From: Chloroflexota bacterium
Lineage (GTDB): Bacteria > Chloroflexota > UBA6077
NCBI GenBank assembly: GCA_021788565.1
Contig: JAJYKO010000359.1
Coordinates: forward strand, 1 to 6,180
DNA: 6,180 nt
Reading direction: 5' to 3'
Made by a program: the position numbers and the translations under genes. Shown piece after piece: positions 1-5,406 of this stretch. Under the pieces are notes generated by a model, which did no database searches, was not told where the DNA came from, and saw nothing but the letters and a program-made list of their open reading frames with translations. Position 1 is the first letter of the stretch. Each line of letters opens with the position of its first letter.

Positions 1-2
1 CA

Positions 3-542
3 GTCCCTTCCGTGGCAGGCGGGATCTGTCAGGTCTCCACTACCTTGCTGCACAGTATCTTCTGGGCAGGCTACGAGATCGACGAGATATACCCTCACCT
101 GTACTGGATTAGCGCCTACGGCGTTCAGCCAAAGGGCATGATCGGACTAGATGCCACGGTGGACGCCCCCAACCTGGACTTCAAGTTCAAGAACAACACC
201 GACAACTACCTGTTGATCCAGAGCAAGGTAGAAGGCAGCAATCTGGAGTTCTCCATTTATGGCACCAAACCGAAGTGGAAGGTAGATGTCAACGGCCCTA
301 TCATCACCAACGTGGTGAAGGCAGATCAAACGCCCGTACGTCAAGAGGAAGCGTCCTGGCCCGCGGGGAAGGAACTTTGGGTCGAGCGAGCCGGGGATGG
401 GATGTACGTCACCATCATCCGCAAAGTGACCGACGGTGCCGACGCCCGCACGCTCACCCTGAAGGCTCACTACCTGCCATCGAAGAACGTTCTGATGGTC
501 GGAACCGGACCCGCGGCAGCCCCAGCCATTTCCAAACCCTGA
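3..542 (+). CDS. VanW-domain (YoaR-like) protein, 3' part only
   Basis: The reading frame is already open at the window edge, so the true start lies outside and only about 179 C-terminal residues are visible. The first residues contain the VanW-domain signature AGGICQVSTTL, followed by a PH-Y segment, GLDATVDAP and FKNNTDNYLLIQ, which are the conserved blocks of this domain. The tail, with ERAGDGMYVTIIRKV and ending YLPSKNVLMVGTG, resembles a degenerate G5-type beta domain, which often follows VanW in YoaR-like proteins. Such proteins are usually exported or membrane-anchored and linked to the cell envelope, and their biochemical role is unsettled. VanW is named after a vancomycin-resistance cluster, but nothing here suggests resistance. 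A signal peptide or membrane anchor would lie upstream of the window. The gene ends at TGA 540-542 and converges on the phosphorylase gene. Confidence 0.88.
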   Translation, partial: VPSVAGGICQVSTTLLHSIFWAGYEIDEIYPHLYWISAYGVQPKGMIGLDATVDAPNLDFKFKNNTDNYLLIQSKVEGSNLEFSIYGTKPKWKVDVNGPIITNVVKADQTPVRQEEASWPAGKELWVERAGDGMYVTIIRKVTDGADARTLTLKAHYLPSKNVLMVGTGPAAAPAISKP

Positions 543-745
543 ACAGGCCGGGCGCGAGCAGGGTCTCGGGCGGCGACCTCCAGGTGGGGTGAATACGACG
601 TCTTGCGGCGAGTTATCCCTTTACCCAGTTGGTCCGAAGATACAGCCTGTAGACCGGCTTTCCCAAAGAATCGGTCTAGATTGTCACCTCAAAGAGGTGC
701 TACCTGTCCATCCCATCATGCATCGAGGGAGCGATCATGACCTCT
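543..745. other. Convergent intergenic region with two hairpins
   Basis: This 203-bp gap separates two converging genes. I see no convincing ORF in it. It contains two inverted repeats: TAGACCG 650-656 with CGGTCTA 672-678, enclosing a nested CTTT-CCC-AAAG hairpin, and CACCTC 685-690 with GAGGTG 694-699 around an AAA loop. Neither is followed by a clear U-run on either strand, so they are not textbook intrinsic terminators. They may still act in transcription ending or mRNA 3' protection. Confidence 0.4.
650..678. terminator. Long hairpin, possible bidirectional terminator
   Basis: A 7-bp outer stem (650-656 with 672-678) encloses an inner 4-bp stem, CTTT 658-661 with AAAG 665-668, on a CCC loop. 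It lies about 108 bp past the VanW stop and about 68 bp past the phosphorylase stop (read on the minus strand). No U-run follows on either strand, so the terminator role is inferred from position only. Confidence 0.3.
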
Positions 746-1531
746 CTAGGTGCTCAGGGCCACCCGGAGGGCCGACATGCAACAAAGTAGAATGCGCTCG
801 TTGATGTCGCCCTCGCCCTTCTCGAAATCGTTTGCCTCGGTGGCAAAGGAGTTGGTGACGTGGAGTAGCGAGGCGATTTCGACATCTCGTGCCTCAGCAA
901 GGGCCATCAGCGCCGCCGACTCCATCTCCACGCTGAGCACCCCCTCGGCCCTGTGGCGCTCAATCTCGGTTCTCGTCTCACGGTAGGGGGCATCGGTAGT
1001 CCAGGTCAGGCCGCGATGCACCGGCAGCCCGCACCGGGCGGCATGCCGCGCAAGAATGCCTGGTAGCTCCCCCCGGGCGCGTACGTATCTGGAAGGTGGC
1101 AAGTAGTGGTAGGATGTGCCCTCGTCGCGGACCGCCCCTTCGGGCACGACCAGGCATGGTAACCGGAGCTCGCCCGAAACCGCCCCGGCGGAGCTGTAGC
1201 CTATGATGTGGCGGCAGCCGAAGGCAACGAGCTGCTCTGCGATCAGCACGGCGAAGGGCGCTCCCACGGTGCCCGCGATCAGCCCCATTTCGAAGCCATC
1301 GACCTGGAAGTGCAGGAGGGTCGTGTGGAAGCAGGGCCAGTGAGGATGAACCGTCGCACCAAAGCGCTCCATCGCCACCGGTGCCAGCTCCGCGTCGAAA
1401 TCGAGCACGCAGCAACGGGGGATCGGCCCCCACTGCTTGCCCTGCATGGCCGCGGCGCGACCAAGCAGGTTCTCGGGCAGGAAGAGGGAGGGCTCCGCCG
1501 TCGGATGATCCAGGATCGGGGCGTCTGACAC
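746..1531 (-). CDS. Nucleoside phosphorylase (PNP/UDP family)
   Basis: A full-length 261-residue protein of the purine nucleoside/uridine phosphorylase family (PNP_UDP_1 fold). Members cleave nucleosides with phosphate to give a free base and ribose-1-phosphate, in cytosolic nucleoside salvage. Visible motifs are the family's central segment IIGYSSAGAVSGEL (109-122), GAVRDEGTSYHYLPPS (132-147), TTDAPYRET (178-186), and the ribose-binding VEMESAALMALA (201-212), with E202-M203-E204 as the expected sugar contacts. The YHYLPPS segment and overall length suggest a uridine-phosphorylase-like branch, but the base preference cannot be read safely. The start is GTG at 1531, preceded by AGGAGG nine bases upstream. 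The gene stands alone: the terminator at 1616-1640 separates it from the upstream operon. An active MTA/AdoHcy-type nucleosidase is less likely given the EGTS-type motif. Confidence 0.9.
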   Translation of the reverse strand: MSDAPILDHPTAEPSLFLPENLLGRAAAMQGKQWGPIPRCCVLDFDAELAPVAMERFGATVHPHWPCFHTTLLHFQVDGFEMGLIAGTVGAPFAVLIAEQLVAFGCRHIIGYSSAGAVSGELRLPCLVVPEGAVRDEGTSYHYLPPSRYVRARGELPGILARHAARCGLPVHRGLTWTTDAPYRETRTEIERHRAEGVLSVEMESAALMALAEARDVEIASLLHVTNSFATEANDFEKGEGDINERILLCCMSALRVALST

Positions 1532-1615
1532 AGGGATCGGCCTCCTCAGGCTGACTTAAGTATCTGTCGAAAGGATGCGCCAGGGCCGTGATGCCGCGGC
1601 TGGGACAATGTAGCT

Positions 1616-1640
1616 AAAAAACCCGGCTTCCGGTACGGGG
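1616..1640 (-). terminator. Intrinsic terminator of the pspA-like operon
   Basis: Read on the minus strand, the sequence after the stop of the coiled-coil gene forms CCGG-AAG-CCGG (1633-1623), or an alternative CCCG/CGGG pairing, followed directly by GTTTTTT (U-run at 1621-1616). The stem is short but GC-only and the U-run is well placed, 7 bases from the gene's stop. Confidence 0.65.
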
Positions 1641-1646
1641 CAGCCG

Positions 1647-2312
1647 TCACGCCTGCCGTAGATCGGCCCCGCGGATCTGTTGCTCCAGTGCGCCGAGTTG
1701 CGCCCTCGCCCGTCCGGCCTCCAACTCTTGTTGCTGCACCTTCAACTGCCGCTGCAGATCGTCCATCCGCTGTATGTCCTGGCGCAGCCCATGGATGCTG
1801 TCGCGCAGCCGCCGCGTCTGCTCCAGCACAGACTCTCGGTGCTCCAGGAGTGAACGAGCCCGAGCCTCGTCCACCAGGACGATCTGGCGAGCTGCGGCTT
1901 CGTCGCGGCTGGCCTCCGCCTCCAGGTCCGCGATCTGCCCCTCAAGGCGGCCGGCCGTCGCCTCCGAATCCCTCCTGGCTAGCTCCAGCGCCTTCTCCTG
2001 CCGCAGCAGCCTGGCCAGGGACATACCGGCCTCCCTGGCCTCGGGTGACTCCAGGGCTCGCGCCTCCGCGGCCTGGTGCCGCGCCTCCAGCAGGTCAGCT
2101 CGGATCAACTCGCCCCTCTCGGCAAGGCCCCGCATCTCCACGAAGGTCTCACGGTCGAGTTCGCCCCTCGCATAGAGCAGGCGCAACTCTTCGACCATAC
2201 GCTCGCCTTCAGGCCGAAGCGTGGGTGACGCCACCCCCCGCCGCTGCCGGTTCTCAGCGAGCGCATCTTCGGCCAGTCGCAACAGCAGCCCGGGCCCGTG
2301 ACCACACATCAT
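1647..2312 (-). CDS. Coiled-coil protein with tandem SHOCT-like motifs
   Basis: Predicted 221 residues, with no recognised family over its full length. After a short N-terminal part, residues 46-61 (LYARGELDRETFVEMR) look like a SHOCT motif. Residues 63-78 (LAERGELIRADLLEAR) repeat the same RGEL-x-R pattern, giving two 16-residue half motifs back to back. From about residue 80 to the end the protein is charged, Ala/Leu/Glu/Arg/Gln-rich and proline-poor, and reads as one long coiled coil; there is no signal peptide or membrane segment. ATG 2312 is preferred over the upstream GTG 2345: AAAGGAG sits ten bases before it, and it lies just 7 bp after the stop of the PspA-like gene. The tight spacing implies co-translation, so this is plausibly a partner of the PspA-like protein. 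A second ATG at 2309 is also possible. Function unknown. Confidence 0.8.
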   Translation of the reverse strand: MMCGHGPGLLLRLAEDALAENRQRRGVASPTLRPEGERMVEELRLLYARGELDRETFVEMRGLAERGELIRADLLEARHQAAEARALESPEAREAGMSLARLLRQEKALELARRDSEATAGRLEGQIADLEAEASRDEAAARQIVLVDEARARSLLEHRESVLEQTRRLRDSIHGLRQDIQRMDDLQRQLKVQQQELEAGRARAQLGALEQQIRGADLRQA

Positions 2313-2319
2313 CTCTGGT

Positions 2320-3054
2320 CTACTCCTTTCCTTCTTCGGCTGCACTCACGCCCTTCTCGGCCAGCGCCTCCCGCTTGATGCGCTCCAGCTCAACATCCAC
2401 CCGACGTGCCCGCTCCAGGTCGCGGATCTGCCGCTCCAGGGAGTCGCCCTGGCTCCCAACATCGCTGCCTTGGGGACTGAGCCCCGCCAGCGCCTCCGCC
2501 CGAACCCGCGCCGTCCCCACGTGCTCGTCAAGACGTTCCTGCGCCCGAGTGACAGCGGCGATATCCCCTGGCACTGAGGCCATGACCTCGCGCAGGCGGA
2601 CCTGCGCGGCGGCCGCGGCTAGCCGTGCATCCATCTCCACCCTCCGAACGCGCAATTGTTCCACCTTCTGGCGAAGGGCGTCCCGGGCAGCCTCCAGGGC
2701 GGTCTGTTGACTGTCGACCCCGGCGAGGCTCTCCTCCAGCTCGTTGCGCCTCCGCTCCATCTCCCAACGCAGGGCCAGTGCCTGGCGGGCCAGATCCTCC
2801 CGCCCCAGCGGGAGCGCTCGCTCCGCCTGTCCCGCGTGATGGGCAATCGCCTCGTCGACCTGCGCCCGGCGCACCGCCAGGTCGCTCCTCACGGCGGCGA
2901 CCGCTCGCAAGCTCTCGTCGGCCTGGGCCAGCTCGCGCTCGAGGCCCGCCAGGCTTCGCTCCACGGTCACGCTGGGGTCTTCCTCCTCAACCCTGCGCCC
3001 CGATACTGGAGCCGGCTTTGTATTGCCGAAGACTCGGCGTAGGAAGTCTAGCAT
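2320..3054 (-). CDS. PspA/IM30-family membrane-stress protein
   Basis: A 244-residue, almost wholly helical protein that I assign to the PspA/IM30/Vipp1 family. These are ESCRT-III-like proteins that assemble on the inner face of the cytoplasmic membrane and protect it under stress. The family landmark GREDLARQAL is at residues 84-93, in the expected place at the tip of the helical hairpin, preceded by AERALP and followed by a long Glu/Arg/Ala-rich helix with RRVEMDARLAAAAAQ. The first nine residues (MLDFLRRVF) could form the amphipathic membrane-binding helix. A more divergent 12-residue linker follows (residues 10-22), unlike standard PspA. The C-terminal part after about residue 195 has a Gly/Ser-rich linker and a last charged helix. 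ATG 3054 is preceded by GAGGGACG. It is the first gene of an operon with the SHOCT/coiled-coil gene. No PspF-type regulator is in the window. Confidence 0.85.
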   Translation of the reverse strand: MLDFLRRVFGNTKPAPVSGRRVEEEDPSVTVERSLAGLERELAQADESLRAVAAVRSDLAVRRAQVDEAIAHHAGQAERALPLGREDLARQALALRWEMERRRNELEESLAGVDSQQTALEAARDALRQKVEQLRVRRVEMDARLAAAAAQVRLREVMASVPGDIAAVTRAQERLDEHVGTARVRAEALAGLSPQGSDVGSQGDSLERQIRDLERARRVDVELERIKREALAEKGVSAAEEGKE

Positions 3055-3176
3055 CGTCCCTCAAGTGATGGTTTCTAACCTATCAGCAGGCCCAAGCCAC
3101 AAGCTAGGATTATCCGATCAGATATCATAGCCGATGGATGTGAAGAAGCTGTGAATGTGTCGTGTGCGACCCCTAT
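3055..3176 (-). promoter_or_regulatory. Upstream region of the PspA-like operon
   Basis: This 122-bp gap is the longest non-coding stretch directly upstream of the PspA-like gene and probably carries its promoter. Read on the minus strand it contains TATGAT (3131-3126) and GATAAT (3117-3112), both -10-like, but I see no good -35 at 16-18 bp from either and no sigma-54 GG/GC box. The region is AT-richer than its surroundings. The exact promoter is not resolved. Confidence 0.3.
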
Positions 3177-3527
3177 CTACTCAAGGTCGTGCCGCATCTG
3201 GTCGAACTGCTCCTTGGTGATCTCACCCCGAGCGTAACGCTGCCTCAGGATCTCCAGCGAGCTGTCTTCACGGCCGCCGCCTTGCGGCGTTTGGCTCCCT
3301 TGACGCACGAGCCGGCCAATGAGAAGCACGACACCGCCGATGACGAGCGCCCAGAAGAGGAGCATGACGATCCCCCACCAGGGAGCATAGCCGAAGCCCC
3401 CGTAGTACCCTCCCATCATCCCGGGTCCGAACCCGCCGAAGCCCATCATGCCCCCGCCCAGGAAGCCGAACAGCAATACCACCAGCACTACCACGCCGAC
3501 TATCGCGACGACATCTCTATCTCGCAT
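3177..3527 (-). CDS. Small membrane protein with C-terminal SHOCT motif
   Basis: Predicted 116 residues. A hydrophobic helix (about 6-24) is followed by a Gly/Met/Phe/Tyr-rich stretch (22-48: GGGMMGFGG, GPGMMGGYYGG), a second membrane helix (about 51-72), a short polar linker and a C-terminal SHOCT motif (LEILRQRYARGEITKEQFDQMRHDL, residues 91-115; L-x-x-RYARGEI-x-x-x-F-x-x-M core). SHOCT motifs are short oligomerisation or localisation modules at protein ends and do not indicate a reaction. ATG 3527 is chosen over the upstream TTG 3569 because GGAGG lies nine bases before it. The gene is 122 bp upstream of the PspA-like gene on the same strand. The shared RYARGE-type motif with the gene at 1647-2312 suggests the three could act together at the membrane, which is inference. 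Confidence 0.85.
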   Translation of the reverse strand: MRDRDVVAIVGVVVLVVLLFGFLGGGMMGFGGFGPGMMGGYYGGFGYAPWWGIVMLLFWALVIGGVVLLIGRLVRQGSQTPQGGGREDSSLEILRQRYARGEITKEQFDQMRHDLE

Positions 3528-3654
3528 GTGGCTATCCCTCCAGCCTGATTCCTCCCTATCGAAGTCCAAGCATTTGGTCTACTGTCCTAGCGGCTGCCCG
3601 CACCAGGGAATCCGCCCTGAACACACTCCTATTTCTAACTCTGCCGGGGGCGTC

Positions 3655-3897
3655 TCAACCACCACATGCATTCGAGACGGTGGCGACGAGGACGGCATCG
3701 CCATGCCCAGCGACCCGCCTGAAGGCGGTGCGCAGGGCGCGAAAAACGGCTTCCTCCTCCCCCTCCATCTCCGTGCCCATGGTGCCCACCCGATAGGAGA
3801 CCCCGACCTGATCCAGCTCACGTACCGCCTCGCCGAGGATCTCGCCGAGCTTCTCCTGCCCAAGCGGGTACAGGGCGAACTGGCAGCTCACTTTCAT
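3655..3897 (-). CDS. Thiamine-binding protein, MTH1187/YkoF type
   Basis: An 80-residue protein of the MTH1187/YqgV family (Pfam Thiamine_BP). The family consists of small ferredoxin-like-fold proteins that form tetramers and bind thiamine or related ligands in the cytosol; their exact role is unsettled. Diagnostic features are the start MKVSCQFALYPLGQ, YRVGTMGTEMEGE (residues 35-47), VFRALRTAF (51-59) and the C-terminal VSNACGG (74-80). The length is normal for the family. ATG 3897 is chosen over ATG 3903 six bases upstream: GGAGG is eight bases from the former but only two from the latter, and family members begin M-K-V. The IS110 element is inserted 63 bp upstream, so any promoter lying farther upstream has been displaced. 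No TPP riboswitch is visible. Confidence 0.9.
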   Translation of the reverse strand: MKVSCQFALYPLGQEKLGEILGEAVRELDQVGVSYRVGTMGTEMEGEEEAVFRALRTAFRRVAGHGDAVLVATVSNACGG

Positions 3898-3953
3898 TCC
3901 CATACCCTCCCCAGTGCTCCGTCGCCATCCAATTTACCACTCCTGGAATCGAC

Positions 3954-3960
3954 GCTTCAG
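3954..3960 (-). other. CT core and right half of insertion site
   Basis: Read on the minus strand this is CT-GAAGC, the core dinucleotide plus the first five bases of the flank. It is perfectly complementary to GCTTCAG in the target-binding loop of the element's own RNA (5309-5303). This supports both the core position and the RNA model. Confidence 0.8.
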
Positions 3961-3973
3961 ATACCGTGTAGGT

Positions 3974-3979
3974 AGTCAA
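3974..3979 (-). promoter_or_regulatory. -35 half of the circle-junction promoter
   Basis: The element's right end carries TTGACT (5 of 6 to the TTGACA consensus) just after the transposase stop. In the chromosome it points out of the element. When the ends join as a circle it lies exactly 17 bp from TATGAT of the left end. Confidence 0.75.
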
Positions 3980-3981
3980 GT

Positions 3982-5175
3982 CTAGGAAGCTTGAGATGGC
4001 ACCTCCTGGAGGGGGATATTGGACACGAAGGGCCGGCGGTGCTTGGCGACGCTGTAGATCGCGGCGACCAGCTTGTGCATCGCGGCCACCAGGGCCACCT
4101 TGAACGGCTTGCCTCTCGCCAGTAGGCCCTGGTAGAAAGAGTGCAACCAGGGGTTGTGACGGACGGCCGTGACGGTGGGCATCCAGAGAGCCGAGCGCAG
4201 GCGGGCATTGCCGATGGGAGAGATGCGAGCTCTCTTGACCTGATGCTTGCCCGAGGAGTTGGTCCCGGAGACGATCCCAATGTAGGAGGCCAGGTGGGCG
4301 GCATCGATGAAGCCGGCCGGATCGCCCAGCTCCCCCACGAGACGGGCAGCGGTCTGGGTACCGATGCCTGGTATGGTGGTTAGGAGCGAGCCGACCTCGT
4401 GCTGGCGAAGGGTTCGATTGATGTCGGCGTCGAGGCCACGAAGCCGGCCGCGCAACAGGTCGAGATCCTCGCAGGCGTAGTGGACCTGGAGTTGGTAGAC
4501 CCCAGAGTGGTGCTGGCCCACGGAGGACTTGGCCGCCAGGGTGAGAGCACGGGCCAAGTCCTCGCCGACCCGGTGGTGCCTGGCGTAGGTGAGGGCCGCG
4601 AGCTTGCCCACGCTCACGTCCTTGAAGGCGGCCGCGGTCGGGTATTCGTGCAGGATGGCGGTGGCCAGCTCGCCATCCAGGCCGTGGATGAGGCGGGTGA
4701 ACTCGGGGAAGCCGAGGTCTACCAGGCGGTGGAGCTGGCGTGTGCGGTCGCCGAAGTCCTGGAGCAGGCGATCCCGCAGGCGGAGGAGCTCCCGTAGCTC
4801 CTGGGTGGCCAGGTCGGGCAGGCGAGTGGGAGCAGGGTGTTTCTGGGCAGCGAAGCGGGCGATGGCCAGGGCGTCGAGGGCATCGGTCTTGGCCTTGCGC
4901 AGGTCCTCGGCGGCGAAGTTATGGGTTCGCATCGGGTTGATGAGCGCCACGCTGTAGCCCTCCGAGACAAGGCGGGCGAACAGGTTCTGCCAGTAGTGGC
5001 CGGTGGCCTCCATGCCGATCAGGGTCTCATCCGATGTGGGCAGGAGGGCAAGGAGCCTCTGGTAGCCAGCCGAGTCCTCGTCGAAGGGAGTCGGCTTGAC
5101 GGTGGCCTTGCCCAACTCGTCCACCACGGCCACAACGTGGGTCTCGGAGGCGATGTCGATGCCAACGAAGTGCAT
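3982..5175 (-). CDS. IS110-family transposase (bridge-RNA-guided recombinase)
   Basis: An intact 397-residue transposase. The N-terminal RuvC-like DEDD domain shows D7 (VGIDIAS), E56 (IGMEATGHYW), D98 and D101 (KTDALDA). This spacing matches the D11/E60/D102/D105 I recall for IS621. A long helical middle region follows (about 120-260). The C-terminal Tnp_20 domain has a helix-hairpin-helix, LLTTIPGIGTQTAARLVGEL (264-283), and the segment SYIGIVSGTNSSGK (297-310), where one of the serines, probably S308 before G309, would be the nucleophile. The family recombines two DNAs selected by a structured RNA from the same element. ATG 5175 is preferred over ATG 5238: AAAGGAA lies upstream, family proteins begin close to the first Asp, and 5238 lies inside the bridge RNA. 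At 397 residues it is longer than IS621 (about 326). Confidence 0.95.
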   Translation of the reverse strand: MHFVGIDIASETHVVAVVDELGKATVKPTPFDEDSAGYQRLLALLPTSDETLIGMEATGHYWQNLFARLVSEGYSVALINPMRTHNFAAEDLRKAKTDALDALAIARFAAQKHPAPTRLPDLATQELRELLRLRDRLLQDFGDRTRQLHRLVDLGFPEFTRLIHGLDGELATAILHEYPTAAAFKDVSVGKLAALTYARHHRVGEDLARALTLAAKSSVGQHHSGVYQLQVHYACEDLDLLRGRLRGLDADINRTLRQHEVGSLLTTIPGIGTQTAARLVGELGDPAGFIDAAHLASYIGIVSGTNSSGKHQVKRARISPIGNARLRSALWMPTVTAVRHNPWLHSFYQGLLARGKPFKVALVAAMHKLVAAIYSVAKHRRPFVSNIPLQEVPSQAS

Positions 5176-5199
5176 GCCAGTTCCTTTCGGGGCTCGCCG

Positions 5200-5286
5200 G
5201 GAGCCTCGGAGCCGAAGCCTGTGCTCACGCTTGTGCATGCGAGAACACCCTGAGGGTCTCGGGATACCGTTCGAGCACGAGGCTCC
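5200..5286 (-). other. Donor-binding loop of bridge RNA
   Basis: The outer stem is GGAGCCTCGTGCTC (5286-5273) paired with GAGCAC (5226-5221) and CGAGGCTCC (5208-5200). The 12 extra bases between the two 3' segments form a mini-hairpin with a C-UUCG-G tetraloop (5220-5209). The internal loop has ACGGTATC (5270-5263) on its 5' side, identical to the right end plus the core C. On its 3' side is ACAAG (5234-5230), complementary to core plus left end CTTGT. The cap is CGAGA-CCC-TCA-GGG-TGT-TCTCG (5261-5240). Confidence 0.82.
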
Positions 5287-5290
5287 GGTC

Positions 5291-5362
5291 GAGGGCGCCG
5301 ATCTGAAGCACGAGGACTACCCTCAACGAGGACTAAGCCTCAAGCGGAGTGCGGCGACCCTC
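5291..5362 (-). other. Target-binding loop of bridge RNA
   Basis: The outer stem is GAGGG-U-CGCCG (5362-5352) with CGGCGCCCTC (5300-5291), ten pairs with one bulged U. The 5' side of the internal loop holds CACTCCGCT (5351-5343): CCGCT equals left flank plus core, with one more position pairing as G-U. The 3' side holds GCTTCAG (5309-5303), exactly complementary to core plus right flank. The cap is GAGG/CCTC (5341-5338 with 5315-5312) enclosing CCTC-GTT-GAGG, which explains the 10-bp direct repeat ACGAGGACTA at 5310-5319 and 5326-5335. Confidence 0.8.
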
Positions 5363-5406
5363 CCCCGGTAGCCTGCCTGTAAGTTGATCCCAGACTAACG
5401 TAGCAG

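Larger units (their letters stand above)
5200..5397 (-). ncRNA. IS110 bridge RNA
   Basis: The leader between the left end and the transposase can be folded into three parts, in the order known for IS110 bridge RNAs. First is a 5' stem-loop (TAGTCTG 5397-5391 with CAGGCTA 5375-5369). Second is the target-binding loop (5362-5291). Third is the donor-binding loop (5286-5200), which ends 25 bp before the transposase ATG. Each of the two loops has an outer stem, an internal loop and a capping hairpin, and the internal loops carry sequences matching the flanks or the element ends. The RNA bridges donor and target DNA inside the recombinase. Its exact 5' and 3' ends are not visible in sequence alone. 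Folding was done by eye. Confidence 0.85.

Noticed and set aside
1688..2710. Plus-strand ORF of 340 codons opposite the coiled-coil genes
   Set aside because: It is a Pro/Ala/Ser/Arg-rich antisense frame typical of GC-rich DNA. It spans two genes with clear coding character and ribosome sites on the other strand.
3528..3569. TTG start at 3569 for the SHOCT membrane protein
   Set aside because: No suitable ribosome site precedes it, whereas GGAGG is nine bases before ATG 3527. The extra 14 residues are polar and would precede the membrane helix without any family support.
3898..3960. TPP riboswitch upstream of the thiamine-binding gene
   Set aside because: The 63 bp available lack the CTGAGA and conserved ACC-type elements, and the region is too short.
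4399..4797. Plus-strand ORFs inside the transposase region
   Set aside because: They are antisense shadows of an intact transposase with complete family motifs.
5176..5238. Transposase start at ATG 5238 (21 extra residues)
   Set aside because: This ATG lies inside the donor-binding loop. The extra residues are Arg-rich and unlike IS110 N-termini, while ATG 5175 has AAAGGAA upstream and puts the first catalytic Asp at residue 7.
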